The notes beneath the pieces were generated by a model that saw only the letters and a program-made list of their open reading frames with translations, was not told where the DNA came from and did not search any database. From the NCBI GenBank assembly GCA_013433145.1, contig CM024178.1, forward strand, positions 4,697,260 to 4,761,259: a stretch of DNA of 64,000 nt, read 5' to 3'. This stretch comes from Ascaris suum. Taxonomy: Eukaryota; Nematoda; Chromadorea; Rhabditida; Ascarididae. This document shows, in pieces, positions 1-15,500 of this stretch; position 1 is the first letter of the stretch; each line of letters starts with the position of its first letter. Position numbers and translations under genes: made by a program.

Positions 1-172
1 TTATCCGTATTAGCAACGAACCCGTCCCTTAAATCCGTAAGAAATTCTGTAAAGAATTCATATGGATATAATAATTTTCCTATATATAAGTAAGTAAGAA
101 TTCATACCTTTGGTCCGTAGCCTCCTTTTCCGGATCTATGTCTCAAAATGTAAATGTATTGTCACTTTATAG

Positions 173-4154
<3,982 letters not shown>

Positions 4155-4315
4155 AATTTGATGTTTCTATGAGTTTTACTGTTGTACTGATGAAAGTATG
4201 TGGGTAGCAGTCGTTGACTTACAACACTTGCAGAAGTATCCGATAAGTGAATTCAGTGCCTTTTCCTTCGTTATTGATTACACTGTTCGTCGTTGCTTCG
4301 ATTATAAGTAAAAAA

Positions 4316-4510
4316 ATGGCAACAGAAAGGGATGGTAAGACGGCTGAGGAACTCACGGGCGAGGATCTCAGCGATGACGTTAATCGCAAAAAGTCTTCTA
4401 TGCACGAAACGCCGTGCTTGATGTTCCATCCTGAAGGAGCGCCCCAACTAAATGAATTCTATGAATTCTGCAGAATGTTGTTTTCGATATTCACAAAGGC
4501 TTATTCATGA
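4316..4510 (+). CDS. Possible small protein or first exon, unrecognised
   Basis: An open frame starts at ATG 4316 and ends at a stop at 4508-4510 (64 residues). It is rich in Glu, Asp and Lys at the start (TAEELTGEDLSDDVNRKK) and has balanced codon use with about 50% GC, unlike the AT-rich flanks, which hints at real coding sequence. A second open stretch follows an acceptor-like TTTCATTTAG at about 4615 (exon-like frame about 4616-4669), so this may be the first exon of a small spliced gene or a decayed copy. It sits between the end of the ANKS3-like gene and the 3' end of Dnmt2. I do not recognise a family. Confidence 0.25.
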   Translation: MATERDGKTAEELTGEDLSDDVNRKKSSMHETPCLMFHPEGAPQLNEFYEFCRMLFSIFTKAYS

Positions 4511-4919
4511 ATTCAGCATATAATTTGACATCAATTATATTTCATGGGAATCTCAGCTATACTACCCGAAATGCTTGCATTGTGTGTGGTAGTGATGTTG
4601 ATCATTTCATTTAGAAAGAATCAAAAGAATTCTCTTCTTCGGCTCAGACAGCTGCAATGGGCGCTGAGGTCAATACCTAGATAGCTTTTGAAGGAGTTCA
4701 TGCCACTACCCATGGCGCAACCGAAATGTTTCACGGTGTCTTCCAATACTTTTTGCTTTCCATGGAGCACTTAAACTTGGTACAGTGGCCATAGATTTAT
4801 TTTTGACTGCATCGTTCGTGACAAAATTTCTTCGAGTGAAAGCAATAAATGTTTATAATGTAAAGCGATAGATCGTGACTTATAAAAAATGTTTATCATG
4901 CTTACTTATGCAAGAACAA

Positions 4920-4921
<2 letters not shown>

Positions 4922-4980
<59 letters not shown>
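4922..4980. repeat. (AT)n microsatellite, about 59 bp
   Basis: A perfect AT run about 80 bp beyond the stop codon of the Dnmt2 gene, in the convergent intergenic interval. It would fall in or near the Dnmt2 3' untranslated region. Confidence 0.95.
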
Positions 4981-4983
<3 letters not shown>

Positions 4984-5058
4984 CAGTTAACAGACATACG
5001 ACGTTCACTGAATGCATCTTTCCATAAGAATGAGAACTCCTCTGAATCATTTCTGAAC

Positions 5059-8000
5059 TCACGAAAGCAGATATCTCAGTAAAACAGCGACAACATTCAC
5101 ATTAATGCTGTTACCTAGGGCGCGATACATCTGTTTCTGAGTCACACTTTGGGGTTTGCTGAAATTATATGGGAATCCCATCAAATCCGCCACTTCTCGC
5201 CACGAGAAGTATCGCAGCCTGAGTGGAGAAATTGCAGCGGTTTGTTCGTCGATGTTTTTCGCTTCCGATATTCTTTTTATGAGTTCTTCAGTCTTCGGAT
5301 TCTCCATCTGGAACTTTTTAGAATATTTTATACTTTTTACGAAAACGGCAGTCCTTAATTTCTTCGATATCCTAGTGGGATTCGATTAGCCCCAAATATG
5401 TAACGTACTCCATTAAATATTAAAAAACCCTCCAATACAGCATAGCACCTCAATTCATCTCCCCCTCCTACAATCACTTCATTGGCAAATTTATTATTGT
5501 CTGAAGGAGAGCACTCTGGAGAGATGAAAATGAATGCTCAAAGAAATGATCTCATCCTTGACAGTCGTGCTGATAAATGAGAGGCATGGGTGAGATCCGA
5601 AACAGAACAACTGAAATTTCATTTTTCCCATCCATTCCATTTTGCCAAAGCGCTCTTAAAGGGGGTATCAAGTAGTATCCACTAGTAACCAGTTAAGCTG
5701 ACTGCACTGAATTCACCGCCGAATAGATAAATCAAGATCCTTTTTTCCAGCTTAAGCTTAATGACGGTGGTCATACTATACGTGTAACTGAAAAGTTACG
5801 CAGTTTACGGTTTCGAAAATTTAGTGAATTTAACTGTCTGTCCACCCAAAGAGTGTATTTGTTCCTCTACGTTGAGGTATTTTTGGAAGATAATGCACAT
5901 GTCATCCAAAATAAAACTCGGAATCCTAGACATTTCGGTTACCAGTTTAAACACCGTTAGTGTGTTGGTGACAATGACTGTTCCACGGCTCGTATCACAA
6001 CAAAAACTTTTCCTACCTTAACGCTGACTATGAACAGTCTAATTGTAAGCTGACAATTTCTACAGATTAAGTGCGCAGGTATATTTTTTCTTCAAACAGG
6101 AACGAAAAGATTTTGTTTTTCCCCATCCTATTATTCTTATTTTATTTTTTGACGTCGAAGCAACAATGACGCCAAAACATCCCTGCGAATGTAATCAATC
6201 ACCTCATATTCGGGCGCAGAAACCAAGAGAGGACCTGAGCTACCAATGAATACCGAGTAAGATTTGGTGAAACAGGATGAACGTCTGCTCTTCCTTGTTA
6301 CCATATCGATACCTTTCGCATAGCGACCTGCTATTCGCACATTGACCATAAGTTGCGTTTCATGATCACATTCGTCATGCACGTATTCTCCTGAAAACTC
6401 AGCTTACATTCCCCCGGAGACTCCCAGTATTTGGCTATTCCATATGCTTTGCTAGACACCAACGCTGCAACCCCGGAGGCGATCACTGAAGCTTCTGATC
6501 ACTGGGACGATATAAGAAAACTTCTTTCAAATCAGACGCAATAAAAAAAAATTTAAAGTATAAGTTCTAAATGGAGTTCAGTCGGATGGAGTATGCAATA
6601 TGCAAAACCTGTGATGCAAGAAAGAAATGGGTAAACTTTGCTTTTGGTAGAGAGTAAAGATATGTTGCTGGGATAGTGGACTTGAATAACACCTTATAGG
6701 AATGATAAAATGCTGTGCTGATAACTGGTTTAAAACGTCCATCGCAATTACACAAAATCTACAACAGTGACGCTAAAATATGCCGATTCTGGCACTACTT
6801 AAACGTATTAACTGCTCGTCGCTTGCGTACTGCCTTTCTATGGTGTGCATGGCTCACGGTTGAAACGTTTGAGGATTACGCAAAAACAGCTTTTCTATAA
6901 TATTGTGCCACATCGACAATAAAACTGAATATGAGTCAACGCTCGTTTGAATCCCTCATTTAACCACCAACTACGTTGAGCAGAAATTACGACTTATAGT
7001 TTTGACGACAGAAATGGCTGTCAAAACGGTGATCCAACTGGATTTGGTTGAATAACCTGATCTTCAGACTCACTAATTTAACGCACAATTGGTGACTAAC
7101 AATGAAATGCGTGACTCATCTCCAATAAAAGCTATGGATGGTTTTATTTGGCTGTAATGATTTCGACGGTAAAATCGAAACATACTTTCCGAAAATAATA
7201 ATTAATTGAAAAATAACTGCCTACCGATGCATTTGGTGGATCGCATGTTTACCGAAATCATACAATCGGGGAGTTTCGTCAGTATAACACCTGGTGTAGC
7301 ATCGACCACTGAGGAATCGAGTTGACGTTTAGCAAGGAGGTAATAACGAGGTCGCGAATTTGGAATACCCAAATCCACTGGAGATAATATAAATTCCTTG
7401 AAATAACCCATTCTCTTAGAACTATGAAAACAAACGTTCCGAATTTTACAATTGAATGAATCGGAGGGGTAATTTCAATATCGAATTTTTAAATAAAACC
7501 GTTCATCAAAAACTATAGTGAAATGTAATAGGTAATGGTTACTATGTTGCTTTTTGAAAGGCACAGAAATTCGTATATTCAATAAGTTCAATGAAAATTC
7601 ACTTTCACCAGTGAGTATCACTCTGTTTTTCGTCCCTTAAACCATCGGAGTTATTACTCTCTGCTTTCCAAGCTTTAATTATCAGGGACATATCAATATC
7701 CAATATAGTAAGAGGATCCATTCATATGGGGATCAACGTTAGTTATTAAATAACTGAACTTGAACCTTGAATAACGAGCTCAATTTAACAATCAAATCAG
7801 CAAAATATGCAAAAGTAATATCGTTAAGATGGCCTAGCGACAATCGAATGGGAAACGAGAACAAACACGACAATTGATCACAAACCTGACTTGCATGTGG
7901 TAATGCAGCTTGGCGAGCACTTCAACAAATATCGAATGTGCAGTGGACGTCTCGAAGCCGCACACATTCTCCAAAAAAATGAATCGAGGCGGTTCATGCA

Positions 8001-10153
8001 TGCGCTCTAATGCAGTGCATATTCTCATCAGCGCATCGCATCGACGATCGTCTACGTCCCGTTGCATGCCTTTCCTTTAGAGCATATTTCATATACTACA
8101 CAGATATCTCGTCATTAGAAGTTAAACAAGATAAGGCCTGTACGGAGTATCATCTTATCGATTAGGGTAAGACGTTTGCCAAAGGGGAAGGCGATGGAGA
8201 GTGGACTCTACTGGATTACGAGTTGACCAAGCGCGAAAACTGAAGAAAAAGTCGCAAACGAAAGTTGAAGACAGACAAGGAAACCTCGCAAATGAATACT
8301 TCTCTGTAATGAAATCACAAAGCACTTGCTGTGCACGACTACTGCATTGAATGAAGCACTGATGAATTCAACTCGATTCCGAAATGCCTTCGGAAGAGCT
8401 TCATGCGAGTTTATTGACTTCTACCACACTAATGAAATGTCGTGAAGAGAGACCTCTATCGTTTTCATAAATGCGCTAAGATGCGAATATCCTCCCAATA
8501 GGATTTACGTTATATTGCACAAAACACTCATAATTGTATGGCACTGCAACATTTGTGAATTAAACCTACCCTTTCGCCACTCACCGCCACTTAATTCCCC
8601 AATCGGCTATATCCTCAGCAACGTTCAACAAGTTAAAACACCAAATGGGACAAACGGAAGCTGTGATTGTTTCAGCCGATGTATGAGCCGGAATTTTGTT
8701 ACGATTGCTCTAACCCCTCCCCTTCCACCCTCCCACAACCACCCACTCTCATCTCTGTCACAAGATACTGTAAAGCAATTGGTCTGAAAATTAATGAAAG
8801 TGGTGGCAAGAGCTCCTTATTTATGCGTACTTCTTTAGCACAGAAAAATACTTCAACAGAAGTCAGTGCAATATTTTTGAACCACTATATTCACCGTTTA
8901 CGGTAATCTACAGCTCAAGCTTAGAATAAAGGAGATTATTTCACAGCGTATACAAAAGGATACGGGAGCTCCCTACTTATTTTTAAAGAAGGAGAGCAGC
9001 GATGGAGGAATGATAAAACTTCTGCATCTGCGACCCAGCTAGGTCAACCAGTTACCCAAACACTTGAAAACAATCGAAGACAAACTTCGTAAACGGCTGG
9101 CACGGAGGGGACATCGTCCATAAATCTGCACATTGCCTATCGTAGAATTCAGACGTTAAAGCCTGCAACACAAGCAATCAATAATTAACTTCATATGCGA
9201 GTAATTTTCACTTCTGGCGTTCTATCAACGACTAGAACTCTCGCAAAGACAGCTTCTTCCCAATCGATAATCTTCTTTTTTCGAAAATTTGTGATCCTTC
9301 CCTAAGCTATTATACGATTTTTTGAGGAAGAAGTTAACGCATGTCATTTTCTGACGGGAATTTACCATCATCCGGTGTGTTTTCTTATTAATAAGTTTGT
9401 GCAATGATGGCAAAACTTCATTACTCTTTAGTTTATATCCGATAAGTTAGAATAAAACAACAATATAACTAACTTGAATATTACACTGATGAACGGTGGT
9501 GCAAGGGAAGTTATGCTTATAGATTGCATTTGCAACATCATTGATATCGAATGCCGCTAACATCTCAAAACGAATGCCGCTCTCTGAAAATTAATAAAAG
9601 AAATAATGCATTTCTATGATACAATATACTATTGCCTTTAAAAAATTACTTGTATTAGAACGATGCATAAACGTTTGTCATTCTTTTCGTGAGAGCTCAG
9701 CAGTGGGTATGTGGAACATTCATTCGTTAATGGGTATAAGATCATTGAACACCGGTAAGCGGACCGCCGAGCAGAAAAAGGAATAAGAACCACGGTTAAT
9801 GCCTTATGTTACAACCAATTTTTTACTCTGGCTGAGACTTAGGTCACATTCGCTATCTGACGACCAAAGAAAACACTGTCAGCAGATAGTTTGAACCCGT
9901 GACCTTTCACGAGATGAACGAATGCTCAGTGTTTGAGCGTTCGCTCAGCAAACGAAGTCTGTGGTTCATAGCTGTGAGTGGACAATATTTTCAGTGATCA
10001 TTAGGTAGAAAATTTATGAAATTAGATGCATCATGAATCTGGAGCATAATGGAACCAGAGTGTACCCTTCAAAGCGTAGTGAAATCCACCAATGCCGGAA
10101 AATAATTCCAAACAACGTAATGCAGCTGGTTGCGTTAGAGCCACATCAAACAT
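5059..10153 (-). CDS. TRDMT1: tRNA (cytosine-5) methyltransferase Dnmt2/TRDMT1
   Basis: Seven exons read on the minus strand: 10153-10066, 9583-9474, 9162-9086, 8074-7891, 7414-7225, 6390-6203 and 5307-5059, giving 361 residues against about 390 in human TRDMT1. All phases agree. Motif I FSGIGG (18-23) binds S-adenosylmethionine. Motif IV PPCQPFTK (85-92) holds the catalytic Cys87. ENV (127-129) is motif VI, followed by GIPNSRPRYYLLAKR. The CFT triplet (256-258) is the Dnmt2 signature in the target-recognition region, and GNSINVNVVA (344-353) is motif X. Dnmt2 methylates C38 of tRNA-Asp and a few other tRNAs in cytosol and nucleus; this is known for the family and inferred here. The ATG at 10153 has an in-frame TGA seven codons upstream. 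The exon 4 and 5 borders are the least certain. It runs divergently from the eRF3 gene. Nothing is truncated and no key residue is missing. Confidence 0.93.
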
Positions 10154-12518
10154 CTTCAACAACGTTTTCTTTCAGTACTCTCTTCTCGATGAGGCTGCAC
10201 CCTCCTGATTCAGCGCATAGAAGTGCTGCGTTTTCTGAAAGACACAAACTGAGATGGGGACAGTGGAAGTACATTCTCGCGAAGCTGCCTCCGTCTCAAC
10301 CTCGTCCTGGAGTTAACTAGAGATATTATAAAGTTTTGAAGAATACTTTGAAGAATTTTTCTTCAGGAACGAATATTTTGAAAGTGCGTAATTAAGACTA
10401 CACAACCTCAACACACGATGGTCAAGCATGATCACAATAAAGTGCTATCCGAGACTGACGTATCTCAGTCATACGGGCAAGCAAATGATCACTAAGAAAA
10501 ATCCGTAGGCGACTGTAATATCCATAAAACCTACTGAAACAATGCATGCTCACCACTGTAGTTCTGGGCTTATAGATATCTGAGAGCGGGGGAAGTGGGG
10601 GGGGGGGGTTAATTTATGTAATACTGTTTTTGGCGTTTCCATAATCGATAGGAGAATTGATTTCACATCCGACGGTGTGCAGTACCGGTGAATCCTACTC
10701 GATAGGCGATAACATGCAAAATCTGCACATTGTCTGTAGTGGGGAATCGATGAACGTGGGAATTGTCAGTGAGTATGTGGATCTGTTCTGTCAATAAAGC
10801 TTACGCATAATAGATCTACCGTACGTTTGTATTCTTTGCCAGGATCGTTCCCCACGCGACTGATTTGCTTCTCTATTTTCAGCACCTCGTTCCTCTTATA
10901 AATGTTACCTGAGCTGACGATTATAAGCGTGAAATTTTGTGAGAGTGGTAGTAATTTATGAAGTATTATGGCCTTCACTTATCAACTTTATTTTACGATA
11001 CTATCCTCTTGCTTTACATGAACTTTTAATTTCTATAAGGTTACTGCAGGCAACAAGAGAAATATTGCCGCATTTTTGTTTCAAACAGCCAATGCATCTC
11101 TAATTTAATGAAAACACTACTGCTTACTTTATTTTCCACTTATAAGCGGAATACATGTAAATGAAGCAGGTAATTTCAACCGTCGAGGTACCCTCAAAGA
11201 ATTTCGAGTCTGGTATTTACTTATTGACACCTTTTTTTAGGTCACAGCACACACGCACTCCTAACTGTCGTTGAACAACACACATAAACCAGACCCGATC
11301 GAAATCGCATGCCATTAGAGAAATGTCAGCACCCGAATCGATATTTAGCTGCAAGGAACGAAGTGAGCACCCTTCAGCGCTTGCTTATCTACAATTCATT
11401 ACTGTAATGAAACGTGAGAGACATTTTCACCCATTTTTGCAACTGACATTAGACTGAACATGAAGCGAGAAGTTGGAAGGGGTGGCATGCTTGATGTTGG
11501 GTAGGAGGTGGTGTTTTTAGACTGCTTCAAAGGTAGGTGAATAGGTGGCGACAGAAATGCAAGCTGGGTGAAACTTCTATCTTGGGGAAGAAGTTTGTAG
11601 CCGTGAGGGGCTCAAAGCAATAGCGTCCTTACCCGTTCCATTTTTCTGCAATTTCGTGGTATTTGTTCCTCAGAAGTAATGCGCTCGCGTTTTCGGGGAA
11701 GTGCCACCTAAATCTCATATTACCTCATTACATACCGCCAGGTAACCCCGAGTATTAATCGTTGTATTGTTCCCATCCCCATGTTCCATGTTGGTTGGGA
11801 ATTTTCTGAGTCCAATAAGTCCAAGTCAGCTTTATGAGGGCCCTGCGAATCCTTGTCAGCAACCGAAGTCACAGATACTTCCTTCCACAAATCGCTGTAT
11901 GCCCAGATCGCTTTATCCCAATCGCCTCGCTTCACCCATACCTCTCAACTCTGCCCTTCTCCTTTCCGTACTTTTCAATAAGAACTGCCTATCTGAACCA
12001 TCCGTTTCAAAGATTGTATGTGTTTTCAAATAATCCTCGATGTGAATTATGCGTAGTGTACTCGGGAACTTGCGATGTTTGCATGATTCTGTAGTTTGTA
12101 GTTTGCATAGTTACACTGTTTGCTGCGTCTTTGCCTAGCATCCTGAAATCATGAAGTCATATACTGCGTTGCTGACGTTCTACTAGTGGATAAAAGCATT
12201 CTCTTTCTTTCATAGGCGTTTGTGCCAATTTTTTCTTTTCATCTTCGTTAGATTTTCGAAGGTAATGCGGAGGACCGAAGAATACCTGAGAGGACCCTGC
12301 CCAACTTTTAATGAATCTATGAAGTCATCTTCATTGGCTACTAAGCGACGTTCATGAAAATTTATTAGAAGTCTTAAAACCGATGTTTTTTAATCCAACG
12401 AATCTCTTGTGCGTTTTTCTATGCACGATGAATGTGAATGTTGTTGAAACTTCCTGAGTATGCATATGTGGGTGTATTATATTGCGATGGCTGCAGGTTC
12501 CGTTGACAGCGAGACAAG
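10154..12518. other. Divergent intergenic interval between Dnmt2 and eRF3
   Basis: The 5' flanks of two genes transcribed away from each other. A nine-base or longer G run lies near 10600. A minus-strand open frame at 11720-11935 (see findings) is the only stretch with protein-like composition. No TATA box, tRNA or mobile element could be defended. Confidence 0.6.
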
Positions 12519-12525
12519 TTTGCAG
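12519..12525 (+). other. Possible trans-splice or 5'UTR acceptor before eRF3
   Basis: The sequence TTTGCAG lies 54 bases before the eRF3 ATG at 12580. In nematodes many mRNAs receive a spliced leader at such a site. It could equally be the acceptor of an ordinary 5' untranslated intron. Confidence 0.3.
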
Positions 12526-12579
12526 GCTTAGCTACAAAGTGCCTAGCCGACTTGGGCGATTCGTATAGGGGACGAGACG

Positions 12580-15500
12580 ATGTCGGATGATCGATCGCGT
12601 CGTGGACTGAATCCGAACGCGCAGGCGTTTGTGCCGAATCCCGGTGCGAGGCCATTTGTGCCCGGGCAGCCGTACATGTTCGCTACTCCACCGCCGATGT
12701 ACGGCCAACCTCCACCTCCTTTCCCAGTTTATCAGCAGCCTCCGCAGATGATGCCCGCTCACATGATGCAGCAAGCACGCATGCCGATGCATGTGCCACC
12801 CCAAATGCAAATGCACTATCAACAAGTGCCCCCACAGCAGCATCATCCGGTAAGAATGCTGCAACAGCAACCTCCTCTTGACGGTACGTTCACTTCCATT
12901 TGCTTTATTCATCGTGGGAGGAGAGGGAGAAAGGAAATTTTAAAATGGGGCTAATGGCTTCTCTTGGGAAATGCAGTGTCCGAGATTTGGAGGGGATTGA
13001 CCAGTAGAGTGCTGTAGATCCACATTAATAGCTGTATGTTGTGGCAAATATCCTATTGCAAATATATTAGTTTTCTGTGGTCCGTTCTTAGCGTAATTAT
13101 CCTCTAGAAGCATTAAAGCAAATTTTTTATTGCAATTACCGCTTTAGAAAACTTTTTTTCAGCGTGGGATGCAGAAGAACCGGAACCAGAGGCACCAGCG
13201 CCTATGGAGACGCATCCAGAACCTGCTGTCGCTGAACCAGTCAAGCAAGAGGTTCGTATTCTTCTGTGGGTTTATTATACATGCGCAAATTAATGTGATC
13301 GGTGGGGAGAACAAATTACGGAATGGTGTAATCCTAAGTAAACTTGCTTTTAGGGTTTCTGTTTGTTTTTTTTTTAGGACGAGAGATTACCATTCTCTTT
13401 GCTTTAGGCTTCCGGTCTGTCTAAGTACTGACTCGTCACATTAGGGAATTTTAATTATAACTGCACATGCTTGAATGTTTGCAGCTGTTGTTTCCTGAAA
13501 TCTTTATGGAAGCCGTTTGAAATGGTTTCAAGTGTTAGTAGAGGCGATCTTTAAGCGAATTTTGCCTATCACTTAAGCCATTTCTTGACGTCAATCATTA
13601 ACATTTTTAATTAAATAGTCACACAGATCACCGTCAAAGTAATATTGTATTCATAGGAGTGCGAATGTACGTCTCTGTGTGCAGTTATCTCGATTCGTAT
13701 GCTTTTGGATATAAGCTGACGAAATACAACACGTTCTTGCAAACAAGACTGCCTCTTTTGTATCTGAAACAATCTTGTTTTATACCTATAAATGTATTTG
13801 ATACTATTTGCGTTTGTTATATTTGTAACTTGCGTTTAATTTTTCTATATTTGGAACTGTTTTTGTTTGTTTTTGTGTTGAATTAATTTTGAATGGTCGA
13901 AGGTGGAAATTTGTTCGGAATGGGGAAGTTCTAATAATGCGATGGATGAACTCGAAAGTGATGTTTTTCAATCTGTAATTTTCTTCCCTCCATTCTCTGC
14001 CCTCTTCCGTTTTTCATGGTTTCTCCAAAGAAGCTAGCAACATATTTCACGTTTATTACTCGCTATTTTCATTGCATCATTCCAAAGTATTTTTTTCCGT
14101 AGGAGTCAGAGCCTCCAGAGCAAGAGACTGAACCGGAACGTGAGACTGAGGCGATCCGGAAAAGTGACGAAAGCAGTGCCACTGGGGATAAAGCGTCGCC
14201 AGCTCCCGATTCAGGAGCCGAAGGAAAGATTGAGGAAGAAGATGAAGTGGCTGCTTTGCCTACCAAGTTCAAGCGCAGTGTTTATGTTGATGGTTAGCTT
14301 TGGATGGTTTCATTGTTTCATTTGAAAGCGCTGTGACGGACTGCTGAAGGAGGCATTAATAGCAGATAGGGAAGGTTCAAGTTTCACTATTTCCCCTCTT
14401 TTTCCCAAAGTGGAACTCCTGTGATGGGAGCAAGAGCCGAAATGTTCTCATGCTTTCGTTTTACAATTTCGTCTCAACCGCACCATGAATCTTTAATTAA
14501 GTCAATTAAAATGTCATAGTGTTTGAGCACAGCACTGAGAGGGGCAAAGGGGAAGGGCTGAAGGAAAAAGGCAGCATTAGAAAGCGCAGCGAGGAACGGA
14601 TTTATTGTTAACAATGAATGCCAGTAGCTTTCGTTGTCTCCTTCTTGTTCAGCTCGGCTCCTGTCTCAAAGCAGCTTTCAGCTGATATTTGACTTAATAG
14701 TTCTTTTAACTTGAAGAGGAACGGAGAAATTTGGTGCATTTGCTCGCTTATCATTTCCATTTTGTCGAAAGAATGCAACCAGTTTTAAGCATAATGCACG
14801 AACTGCCTCCATAACATTTGCTAATAGAAAGCTGTTGTGAGGTCAGCGTTACGGCGTTACCACTGTGAGGGATTTTGGTTTCGATTAGGAAGCCACACTG
14901 GCGAGAGTGAATTTCCCTGCCGCACCCTTCTATCTTATCTCCTTATTTGGGGCCATTAGTCGCAGGTTACAGCCTTATTTCGGTTTGATTTTGCAGATGG
15001 GCAGAAACGAAACACTGTGCAAAAAGAAATAAAAGGAAGAATGTCGCTGAGGAGAAGGGAAATCCATTCTGATGACCTTCTTACTCTCTGTTCTTTAGCT
15101 GAGATTGCAGCCAAGTCCGAAGGTGTAGAGAGGTGGTAATTTTACTTATGATTGACGACTGATGCATTTGGCAGGGCTAAGGGGAAAGAGGAAGTTATGT
15201 GTTGATTCCAGTGTAATTTGCTTAAGGATTCGTGCTTTTTTCTGATATGGGTAATATTGCGGACAGAAGAAGATTGCAGCGAAAGTAGGATGGGGTCATT
15301 ACTTCCACTCGCTGTATCCCCCCCCCCCTTTATAGGTGAAACTCCTACCCTATTCTCACTCTTGTCCCAACATAGTCACCAAAGAATTCCAGTACGTGAT
15401 GTGTCGTTTTCCTGAATCCCGTATCCTTTTTACGCATTATCACTCCTCATTTTTCTTCATTTTTTACAGCGTACGCCGTCTTAATTTTCTCTGATAACTC

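Noticed and set aside
12532..12912. 126-codon minus-strand frame opposite the first eRF3 exon
   Set aside because: It is the antisense shadow of a Pro/Gln-rich coding exon and has no supporting motif.
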